A stretch of 37,957 nt of DNA, taken from NCBI GenBank assembly GCA_012270875.1, contig JAAXHI010000460.1, positions 1-37,957 of the forward strand, written 5' to 3'. Positions 9,729 to 17,193 of this stretch are shown here, one piece after another (positions within the stretch are counted from its first letter, which is position 1; each line of letters begins with the position of its first letter). Both the position numbers and the translations under genes were made by a program. This DNA comes from Candidatus Poribacteria bacterium (GTDB taxonomy: Bacteria; Poribacteria; WGA-4E; WGA-3G). The notes under the pieces are model-generated. The model searched no databases. It worked only from the letters and a program-made list of their open reading frames with translations, and was not told where the DNA came from.

Positions 9729-10583
9729 ATGAATTCCAAGAATGAACTTTCGGCGCAGCTTGCAAGCCGAAACTTGCTTGACAAAAGCCACATTGACTTA
9801 ACCGACGAACAGGTCGCCTTTTTTCAAAATAACGGATACCTGAGCATCCCGCGCATCACAACAGATGAAGAGATTGAATGGCTCAAAGGTATTTACGATG
9901 AACTCTTCACGGACCGAACCGGAGAAGCGCAGGGACGTTATTTCGATCTTGCGGGTCCGCGGGCGCACAACGGGCAGGAGACGTTGCCACAAGTATTGGG
10001 ACCGGAAGCGCAATTCCCTGAACTCCGCGAGACGGTCTATTTCCAAAATGCCCATCGGCTTGCCGCGAAGTTACTCAGCGTAGCAACTGAGAACGTCAAT
10101 GGTGGCGGACACATGATTCTGAAACCCGCTTACTACGGCAACGAAACCCCGTGGCATCAAGACGAGGCATACTGGAACCCCGAAGTCCTACCGCATAGCC
10201 TAAGCGTTTGGCTTCCGCTTGATAAAGCGACGCTTGAGAGCGGGTGCCTTCAATTCATTCCGAAATCGCACAAGGGAGAGGTGCGTTGGCATCGGCATAT
10301 TGACAATGACCCACTCGTACACGGGTTAGTGACAGATGACGTTGACGTATCACAGGCAGTCGCATGTCCGATACCTGCAGGTGGTGCAACATTCCACCAC
10401 TGTCGGACTCTACACTATTCCGCGCCGAATAGCACAGCAGCAGCGCGTAGAGCGTACATCCTCGTTTTTGGGGGTCCCCCGCAAAAATTGGATAAGCCAG
10501 CACACCGTCCGTGGCAGAAGGAAGAGCAAGAAGCACTCGCGAAACTGGAATCGTTAGCCGCACCGAACCGCGTTGCTTCTTAA
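9729..10583 (+). CDS. Phytanoyl-CoA dioxygenase (PhyH) family Fe(II)/2OG oxygenase
   Basis: HxD motif in NETPWHQDEAYW, SVWLPLDKATLESGCLQFIPKSHK, distal His/Arg region HYSAPNSTAAARRAYILVF. Confidence 0.93.
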   Translation: MNSKNELSAQLASRNLLDKSHIDLTDEQVAFFQNNGYLSIPRITTDEEIEWLKGIYDELFTDRTGEAQGRYFDLAGPRAHNGQETLPQVLGPEAQFPELRETVYFQNAHRLAAKLLSVATENVNGGGHMILKPAYYGNETPWHQDEAYWNPEVLPHSLSVWLPLDKATLESGCLQFIPKSHKGEVRWHRHIDNDPLVHGLVTDDVDVSQAVACPIPAGGATFHHCRTLHYSAPNSTAAARRAYILVFGGPPQKLDKPAHRPWQKEEQEALAKLESLAAPNRVAS

Positions 10584-10614
10584 AGTCCCCCTGATAAGGG
10601 GGATTTAGGGGGTT
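10582..10614 (+). repeat. 33-bp hairpin repeat, copy 1
   Basis: AAAGTCCCCCTGATAAGGGGGATTTAGGGGGTT; overlaps the PhyH stop codon, ends 6 nt before the next ATG; stem TCCCCC/GGGGGA. Confidence 0.8.
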
Positions 10615-10620
10615 AAAAAC

Positions 10621-11640
10621 ATGAAAATCATCTGTACTGGCATCAGTTGCTCCGGTCGCAAAGAACTGATGACAAATTTTAAAACTCTCTGCATGAAACA
10701 GAAGTTGAACATCGCTTTCTTCAATGTCGGCGATGTGATGCACCGCGCCGCCGCCGAGTCCCGTGTCCATTTTACAGACAAAGTTCTCGATTCAGATCCT
10801 GCAGTCCTATCATTAGCACGGCGCACCGCTTTTTATGAGATTGCCCGACGTGCGGAAGCCTATGAACACGTTGTCATCGGCTTACACGCCTGTTTTCGCT
10901 GGCGTGGCAGTCTCATCGAAGGATTCTCTTTCAAAGATATTGAGATCCTCCTGCCCGATCTCCTGATCAACGTTGTTGACAATATCACCGATATATCCGG
11001 ACGGATGAAAGAGAGTGCGCAATGGTCGGGTATGGATAATGCAACACTCAATGTCTGGTTAGACGAGGAAGAGTTCCTAACGAAGCAGATCGCACATTTC
11101 ACGGAGAAGCCGCACTACACCGTCGCACGACAACACGATCTTGAGAATTTTTATGAACTCCTCTTTTCGCCGAAACCGAAGTTTTACCTGAGTTATCCGA
11201 TTACACTTCTCAGAGACACCCCCAAAGAAATTGAAAAAATCCGTGATATTGGCGAAAAATTGAGTCGTTCATTTATTGTCTTTGATCCGCTCACGATTAA
11301 AGATATGGCACTGGTAACCGCGGGTGGCGATGGGACTGTCCCTGCGACGACTATGGGTGAGATGGATGATGGCGTGATTGAACAGATCAAAACGCGAACG
11401 ATCTCACGCGATTACCAGTTCGTCCACCAGAGCGACTTTGTGGTTGTCATCTACCCGACAGACAAATTGTCGCCCGGTGTTCTCAGCGAAATGAACTACG
11501 CGACTCGCCACAACAAACCGGTATATGCAGTCTATACAGGAACGCGAAGTATCTTCTTTGAGAACTTATGTGACCGGATATTTGACACTTTTGAAGAATT
11601 AGCAGATTTTTTACAAGAAACGTACAAAACAAACAGATGA
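10621..11640 (+). CDS. P-loop nucleotide kinase-like protein fused to nucleoside 2-deoxyribosyltransferase-like C-terminal domain
   Basis: N-terminal MKIICTGISCSGRKELM (degenerate Walker A); C-terminal FYLSYPIT ... SDFVVVIYPTDKLSPGVLSEMNYATRHNKPVYAVYTG resembling NDT/DUF4406-type folds. Confidence 0.6.
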   Translation: MKIICTGISCSGRKELMTNFKTLCMKQKLNIAFFNVGDVMHRAAAESRVHFTDKVLDSDPAVLSLARRTAFYEIARRAEAYEHVVIGLHACFRWRGSLIEGFSFKDIEILLPDLLINVVDNITDISGRMKESAQWSGMDNATLNVWLDEEEFLTKQIAHFTEKPHYTVARQHDLENFYELLFSPKPKFYLSYPITLLRDTPKEIEKIRDIGEKLSRSFIVFDPLTIKDMALVTAGGDGTVPATTMGEMDDGVIEQIKTRTISRDYQFVHQSDFVVVIYPTDKLSPGVLSEMNYATRHNKPVYAVYTGTRSIFFENLCDRIFDTFEELADFLQETYKTNR

Positions 11641-11665
11641 GGGATAAGAATTTTAAAACGTTCCT

Positions 11666-12547
11666 ATGAAAATCGGCATCCTTTCTCGGGGACCTCAAAA
11701 CCACTCCACGCGTAGCCTCAGCGAAGCCGCCTTTAATGCAGGACACACCGCAGAGATTTTAGACCCTTTCGGTTTCTATCTCCATATCGGTGGCACGGGT
11801 AACCGCCTCACGTATTATGGCGGATCAGCAGAGAATTTTGATGTCGTCATACCACGGCTCAGCCGCACAACGGCACAGTACGGCGAGGAAATCGTGGCGC
11901 ATTTTGAATGGATCGGCACCCCTGTTATCAATCGCGCAAGACCCATCGCAACAGCACGACACAAATTCCACTCCCTGCGTATCCTCGCACAGCACGGCTT
12001 GCCTATCCCACCGAGTCTCACCGTCGGTTCCTCCGAATTTTTAGAAAACGCCGTAGCCGGAATGGGGGATTACCCGTTTATTTTAAAACCGTTTTACGGT
12101 ACACACGGCAGGGGTGTTATGTTATTAGATACACCGACATCGCTCACGTCTGCAGTGGACGCGCTATGTGATTTCCATCACGATTATGTAATCCAACCTT
12201 TTATTGCAGAGGCAGGCGGCGTGGATATCCGCGTCTTTGTTTTAGGGGGTGAAGCAATCGCTGTGATGAAAAGAAGCGCGCCTCCCGGCGAATTCCGAGC
12301 AAATATCCACAAAGGTGGGGTCGGGGAAATGATCGCCTTACCAGAAGACTATATCGATACCGCTATCAAAGCAGCAGCGGCACTGGAACTGGAGATAGCA
12401 GGTGTCGATCTCCTCCAAACAAACGAAGGACCCGTCATCTTAGAAGTTAATCCATCGCCTGGGTTTGAGGAACTGGAGGCGGTCACAGGCATCAATATCG
12501 CAGCTGCGATCATCGAATTTGCAACGAAGTTTGCACAAAAAAATTAA
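11666..12547 (+). CDS. RimK-family ATP-grasp ligase
   Basis: MKIGILSRGPQNHSTRSLSEAA, KPFYGTHGRGVMLLD, DIRVFVLGGEAIAVMKR, VDLLQTNEGPVILEVNPSPGFEELEAVTGINIAAAIIEF. Confidence 0.9.
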   Translation: MKIGILSRGPQNHSTRSLSEAAFNAGHTAEILDPFGFYLHIGGTGNRLTYYGGSAENFDVVIPRLSRTTAQYGEEIVAHFEWIGTPVINRARPIATARHKFHSLRILAQHGLPIPPSLTVGSSEFLENAVAGMGDYPFILKPFYGTHGRGVMLLDTPTSLTSAVDALCDFHHDYVIQPFIAEAGGVDIRVFVLGGEAIAVMKRSAPPGEFRANIHKGGVGEMIALPEDYIDTAIKAAAALELEIAGVDLLQTNEGPVILEVNPSPGFEELEAVTGINIAAAIIEFATKFAQKN

Positions 12548-12631
12548 TTTTTAACTATTGGGTTTCTGCTCCAATTTTTCCGTAAATCGGGTTTCCGATG
12601 AAAAACCAAAAACGTAAGCCGTAATGTAATG

Positions 12632-12728
12632 GAGGCGACTCTACGGAATGAGACTTCAAGTGTCAAACCCACCTAACCGAACCGCAAGGAAATTTAAAAA
12701 AACCGAACCGCAAGGAAATTTAAAAATA
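12632..12728 (+). repeat. CCGAACCGCAAGG dispersed repeat, copy 1 (3' unit duplicated)
   Basis: GGAGGCGACTCTACGGAATGAGACTTCAAG...CCTAACCGAACCGCAAGGAAATTTAAAAA, then a second ACCGAACCGCAAGGAAATTTAAAAA offset by 26 nt; similar sequence at 36312-36380. Confidence 0.75.
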
Positions 12729-13880
12729 TTGATGTTCAATCACGAATTTCCGCCGATCGGTGGTGGCGGCGGTTGGGTCAGTCATTTCTTAGGCAAACAC
12801 TATGCGGCGGCGGGACACGATGTACATCTGATTACGTCACAATTCCAGGATTGTCCAAAAGACGAGGAAGTGGAAGGGATGCATGTACATCGCGTGCGCG
12901 CGCTACGCAAAAGCCCGGATATATGTGCCGTACACGAGATGCTGACTTACGCGATAAGCTCAAGCCTCTACGGATTACGGTTCGCTAAGCAGTTTCAACC
13001 CGATATCGTTCAAGTCTTTTTTGGAATTCCTGCGGGGGGTGGTGCGTATCTGCTACAAAAACTCCGAAACGTGCCGTATGTCGTATTTTTGGGCGGACGC
13101 GACGTACCGAGCCGCAATCCGGATCCTCCCTATTATCGGTGGTTATACCTGCTACTGAAACCGATGATTCGAGCGATTTGGCGCAACGCGGCAACTGTTG
13201 TCTCGTGTAGCGACGGGTTACGAGAACTCGCACGAGAAACGGATACTGATGTAAAAATAGAAGTGATTCCCGATGCTGTAGATTTAGAAACTTTCGCGCC
13301 GGTACAACGGGATGCCTGCCCGAAAAAGGTTCGGGTTCTCACAATCGGAAGACTGATTCCACGCAAAGGTTTTCAATTTCTAATCCGCGCACTCCCGCAG
13401 ATTATTGAAAAAGCAGCGTACAACTTTGAAATTGAAATCGTCGGTGATGGACCGTATCACGGAGAACTCCTGAAATTAGCGGAAAATCTCGGCGTAGCGT
13501 CACATATCCACTTTGCGGGTTCAGTACCCTATCCGGAATTACCGCAAAAGCATTGCGATGCCGATCTCTTAATTTTACCCTCACTCGCGGAAGGGATGCC
13601 GCTCGTCGTTTTGGAAGCGATGGGGACCGGGCTTCCGATTGTTGCCAGTCGTGTTCAGGGTATTGATGAACTCGTGGCGGACGGGGTTAACGGCGCACTG
13701 TTTGACCCCGGCGATGTTGATGGACTCGCGCACTGCCTCACTAAACTGATTAACGCTGGCGAAGGTCGTATTGAGATGGGCAGAGCGAGTGTTGAACGCG
13801 TCAAACCTTATGATTGGAAAAACATCGCCGATGCTTATTTAAGCCTCTATGCTGATATTTTAGCCAAAGGAGAAGAGTAA
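12648..13880 (+). CDS. GT4-type glycosyltransferase
   Basis: MFNHEFPPIGGGGGWVSHFLGKHYAAAGHDVHLIT, TIGRLIPRKGFQFLIRALP, LPSLAEGMPLVVLEAMGTGLPIVASRVQGIDELV. Family-like sequence begins at about 12729/12732; codons before that come from the repeat. Confidence 0.92.
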   Translation: MRLQVSNPPNRTARKFKKTEPQGNLKILMFNHEFPPIGGGGGWVSHFLGKHYAAAGHDVHLITSQFQDCPKDEEVEGMHVHRVRALRKSPDICAVHEMLTYAISSSLYGLRFAKQFQPDIVQVFFGIPAGGGAYLLQKLRNVPYVVFLGGRDVPSRNPDPPYYRWLYLLLKPMIRAIWRNAATVVSCSDGLRELARETDTDVKIEVIPDAVDLETFAPVQRDACPKKVRVLTIGRLIPRKGFQFLIRALPQIIEKAAYNFEIEIVGDGPYHGELLKLAENLGVASHIHFAGSVPYPELPQKHCDADLLILPSLAEGMPLVVLEAMGTGLPIVASRVQGIDELVADGVNGALFDPGDVDGLAHCLTKLINAGEGRIEMGRASVERVKPYDWKNIADAYLSLYADILAKGEE

Positions 13881-13882
13881 AT

Positions 13883-15337
13883 ATGTACCCAATCAAGGTA
13901 CTTGCGATCGGGGCAGGTGGCTTACAACGCGCCCTAACCCATGAATTCGTCCATATCCTCAACGAACGAAATCTTTACAACGGCGGTATCTTCGTCGGAC
14001 AACCGCGCGGTACGGAAAAAGCCGATGCCTTCAACCAGCAAAACGGAGTCTACCATGTCGTCACGTTCGATCTAAACGGTATCCACGACATCCAGCAGGT
14101 TTCAAGCGTCGTCGGGGCAACGACACTCGCTACAGAAACCGGTCGCGAGCAATTCTATGCGCAAACCGAGAATCCACTTGACCTTATCCTCATCGGCGTA
14201 ACCGAAGCAGGGATCGCCAAAGGTGAGTTGGCAATGGATGTATTGGATGAGACCCTCTACCGTCATTTTTCGCATCACGGCGCAGAGGCAACACTCTGTG
14301 TTATCAATACCGATAACCTTCGGAATAATGGCGATATTCTCCGCGATATTCTCTGCAACGAATACCCCAAGCGGAGTGATGGCTACGCTGCGTGGCTGGA
14401 GACAAACGTCGGTTTCCTGAACGAAATGGGCGATAGACTCGTGCCACAAGTCTACGCTGTGCCGGATGAGATTAAGGCAGCCGCACAAGCGCAGATTGAA
14501 GCGCAAGATGAATTAATAACCTACGCCGAGCAGTTTTCCGGAACACCCCTCATCTTAGAAGATTTGGAGAATCGACTCCGCGTCCCCTTCGGTGAACTTG
14601 ACGATTACGGCGTTATTGTCAGTCAGGAGAGCATTGAACCGTATCACGATTGGAAATTGCTTTTGGTGAATTCCGTGCACGTGCCGGGAATTACGCACAA
14701 AGGAACACTCTCTGGCATTGAGTATGTCAACGAAGCAGCATTACACCCAACGTTTGCACCGCATTTGGAACGCCTGATGAACGGATATGCCGAAATCGTA
14801 GAAGCGGACATCCCCATAGCCGGTAAAAGCGCACACGCATATACATTGGAGTTCGTAGATCGTATCCGCCGAGTCAAAGACGACAACGCTCGGATTAACA
14901 TCATTGAAACGGTGAAACTCCGCGAGCGCGCCGCAGATATCGTCCGCTCACCAAACTACGATGCCAGCACAGAACTGTTCAAATGCGACTTCGCCTACTC
15001 CTTTGCAACAGTGCTCCGATTTCTAACGCCGAATGCAATCTCGTCTCTTGATGACTATAAAGGTATCACCGATATCGGCACGGAATACGAAATCCGAGAT
15101 CCTGACCGGACGATACAGGACATTCTGAGGGGGGCATTTGGCGCGAGCCAAATAGACGTAAAAGAGCGGATTGAAGATATCTTCTCAAATGCAGCCCTAT
15201 GGTCACCCGCTGGAGCCGCGTCGCCGACAGGTTTGGACGCGAATCAGGACTTTATGGAACGGGTTGGGCAGTATTATCATCGGTTGGTTAACGGAGAGAC
15301 GTGTCTTTCGGTCTTAGAGAGTATCAATGCAGAGTAG
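13883..15337 (+). CDS. Mannitol dehydrogenase / tagaturonate reductase-like long-chain dehydrogenase
   Basis: N-terminal Rossmann VLAIGAGGLQRAL; CVINTDNLRNNGDILRDIL and VGFLNEMGDRLVP resemble the TDNLxxNG and FPNSMVDRI motifs of the family. Confidence 0.65.
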   Translation: MYPIKVLAIGAGGLQRALTHEFVHILNERNLYNGGIFVGQPRGTEKADAFNQQNGVYHVVTFDLNGIHDIQQVSSVVGATTLATETGREQFYAQTENPLDLILIGVTEAGIAKGELAMDVLDETLYRHFSHHGAEATLCVINTDNLRNNGDILRDILCNEYPKRSDGYAAWLETNVGFLNEMGDRLVPQVYAVPDEIKAAAQAQIEAQDELITYAEQFSGTPLILEDLENRLRVPFGELDDYGVIVSQESIEPYHDWKLLLVNSVHVPGITHKGTLSGIEYVNEAALHPTFAPHLERLMNGYAEIVEADIPIAGKSAHAYTLEFVDRIRRVKDDNARINIIETVKLRERAADIVRSPNYDASTELFKCDFAYSFATVLRFLTPNAISSLDDYKGITDIGTEYEIRDPDRTIQDILRGAFGASQIDVKERIEDIFSNAALWSPAGAASPTGLDANQDFMERVGQYYHRLVNGETCLSVLESINAE

Positions 15338-15358
15338 CCGTCAGTCATCAGAGGACTG

Positions 15359-15425
15359 GTTATCAGTTATCAGTTATCAGTTACAAGAGATTTTTGATAA
15401 TCCCAATGTAAGTACTGATAACTGA
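15359..15425. repeat. Heptad inverted-array element, site B
   Basis: 3x GTTATCA at 15359-15379 then GTTACAA; opposing ACTGATAACTGA at 15414-15425; further matching heptads CTGACGACTGATAACTAC beyond the MITE at 15571-15588. Confidence 0.7.
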
Positions 15426-15439
15426 AAGATTTTTTTCTA

Positions 15440-15554
15440 ATGAAGTTTAATAAAATATTTGGGTGATTCTATATTTTCCCCAGGCCCGGTAGGTTCGGTT
15501 TCCTAACCGAACCGGACTTCCCTAAAATTACCCGATTAAATTCTTAATCTTCAT
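15440..15554. mobile_element. MITE-like palindromic element, copy 1 (~115 bp)
   Basis: Imperfect terminal inverted repeats ATGAAGTTTAATAAAATATTTGGGTGATT / AATTACCCGATTAAATTCTTAATCTTCAT, central hairpin GGTTCGGTT-TCCT-AACCGAACC; near-identical to 26701-26816. Confidence 0.8.
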
Positions 15555-15590
15555 ACGAAAAAAATCGTACTGACGACTGATAACTACTTG

Positions 15591-16538
15591 CTAAAGGCTA
15601 ATAACGCCTTTTTTGCGTTGAAGCACGGCATCATAGAACCGCATTGTACCAACGCAGTCTTGGATACTCGATACCGGTTCCCGACCCTCACGAATCGCGT
15701 TAGCAAACTCAGTAAGGCTGATACCATCACCTGTTAATTCGCCATTGCGTTGATCAGAGAAGTTTGAAGTGAAACTGTTTCCAGATTCGGTGAAGTGCTG
15801 AGCACCCCACAACCCGTCTAAAACGATATATTCGTGCTGACCGGTGATTTCGATGTAGTCATAGTTGCGCTGCCATAGCCGTTGGCTGCTCAGCTGCAAA
15901 CTTCCCACTGCACCGTTGGTATATTCTACGCTAACAGCGAATGCGCCTTGTCCATCGACTTCATTGTGAAAAACGCAGAGTTCTTTCACATCCGCACTAG
16001 CGATGTGCCTCGCTAAATCGAAGTGGTGAATCGCAAAATCGAGCAGGTAACTTTTGACCGTCGGATATTTCCCGCTACAGAACGAGCAGAAAAGTTGTGT
16101 CAGTGTACCGAAGGATTCGGTCTGCATGATCCGCCTTGCCTCTCGGACACCGAGGCTGAACCGCCGTTGGAAGTTCACCATGAGGGTCTTACCGTGTTTT
16201 TCTGCGGTTTCTGCCAAAGCAATCGTTTCTTCGAGAGATGGCGCAGGCGGTTTTGGCGTGAATACATGATATCCCGCCGCGAGCGTCTCAAGCACAAGCG
16301 GCTGCCTCGGGTCAGGTCCCATGGAAATAATCACGGCTTCTAAATCTTCTTTTTCAAACATTTCGTGCCGATCGGTGTAATATCTACCTGTGCCGAATTT
16401 ACCAGCAGCATCCTTAGCACGATTTTCGTCGGCATCGCAAACGGCTTGCAATGCAACAGGTGCGAGGTGAAGGGCAGGATAAATAGTGTGCCGCGCGAAA
16501 CCGCCAGCACCGAGAAATCCAATCCGAAGAGGGTCCAT
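15591..16538 (-). CDS. Gfo/Idh/MocA-family oxidoreductase
   Basis: MDPLRIGFLGAGGFARHTIYPAL, VFTPKPPAPSLEETIALAETAEKHGKTLMVNFQRRFS, IHHFDLARHI. Confidence 0.94.
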   Translation of the reverse strand: MDPLRIGFLGAGGFARHTIYPALHLAPVALQAVCDADENRAKDAAGKFGTGRYYTDRHEMFEKEDLEAVIISMGPDPRQPLVLETLAAGYHVFTPKPPAPSLEETIALAETAEKHGKTLMVNFQRRFSLGVREARRIMQTESFGTLTQLFCSFCSGKYPTVKSYLLDFAIHHFDLARHIASADVKELCVFHNEVDGQGAFAVSVEYTNGAVGSLQLSSQRLWQRNYDYIEITGQHEYIVLDGLWGAQHFTESGNSFTSNFSDQRNGELTGDGISLTEFANAIREGREPVSSIQDCVGTMRFYDAVLQRKKGVISL

Positions 16539-16551
16539 ATCTGTTTCCTTT

Positions 16552-16569
16552 AGTGGTTATTATACCACT
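16552..16569 (-). promoter_or_regulatory. Dyad containing a TATAAT -10-like box upstream of the minus-strand oxidoreductase
   Basis: AGTGGT-TATTAT-ACCACT; on the minus strand AGTGGTATAATAACCACT, about 14 nt upstream of the ATG; no clear -35. Confidence 0.35.
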
Positions 16570-16686
16570 TCTAAATAAATACTTCTCATTAACGAAAAGC
16601 CGGTTCGTAGTTGCGCAATTCATTGCGCTCTTACAGAATAGCGTTCCAAAATCTCTATAATGTGACTTTATTTTTCAGATTTGGTA

Positions 16687-16802
16687 TTAGTTATAAGTTA
16701 TTAGTTACTGTGCTGTGGCATTGAGATATGCTGTGGCATCCACAATAAAATTGAATGCCACAAGATGGTAACTAAAAACCAACAACTTATAACTAACAAC
16801 TA
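16687..16802. repeat. Heptad inverted-array element, site C
   Basis: Left TTAGTTATAAGTTATTAGTTAC (16687-16708) versus reverse complement of right TTAGTTATAAGTTGTTGGTTTTTAGTTAC; arms differ in length by 7 nt. Confidence 0.75.
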
Positions 16803-16934
16803 TTAGAAAAGTTTATACGCAATTTAGCACAACTTCGGGGCATTGTAAAGGAAATTTGTTTCAGGACAACACCATTAAGTTCTCCCGAAAATCCGCTAAA
16901 TTACCTTGCAATTTTGGCGTACCCAAGCACAAAA

Positions 16935-16972
16935 ATCCGTGTCATCCGCGTCATCCGCGATAATCCGTGATT
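16935..16972 (+). repeat. Short degenerate tandem ATCCGYG repeat
   Basis: ATCCGTGTC ATCCGCGTC ATCCGCGATA ATCCGTGATT, four 9-10-nt units. Confidence 0.6.
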
Positions 16973-17053
16973 CAGACAAACAACGATCAAAATTTCTATT
17001 CAACCTAATTCCGAAAATTGTGTCAAAAGATAAGGTGCAGAATTTTGCATGCA

Positions 17054-17193
17054 TTAAGGTAAATTAAAAAACAAAAACATAGCCTTGAACAACTTTCAAG
17101 GCGGAACTACGGAAATTAAACTTATTAATCAGAGCAACCTGACCGAACCGCAAAGTAAATTAAAAAACACCGAACCGCAAGGTAAATTAAAAA
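17054..17193 (+). repeat. CCGAACCGCAAGG dispersed repeat, copy 2 (diverged, tail unit repeated)
   Basis: AAGGTAAATTAAAAAAC; hairpin CCTTGAA-CAACT-TTCAAGG; GGCGGAACTACGGAA; ACCGAACCGCAAAGTAAATTAAAAAAC; ACCGAACCGCAAGGTAAATTAAAAA. Confidence 0.65.

Noticed and set aside
10255-10770. 171-aa minus-strand ORF containing NPLNPPYQGDFKK
   Set aside because: Antisense to PhyH; the NPPYQGDF peptide is only translation of the 33-bp repeat, also seen in the spurious ORF at 19478-19678.
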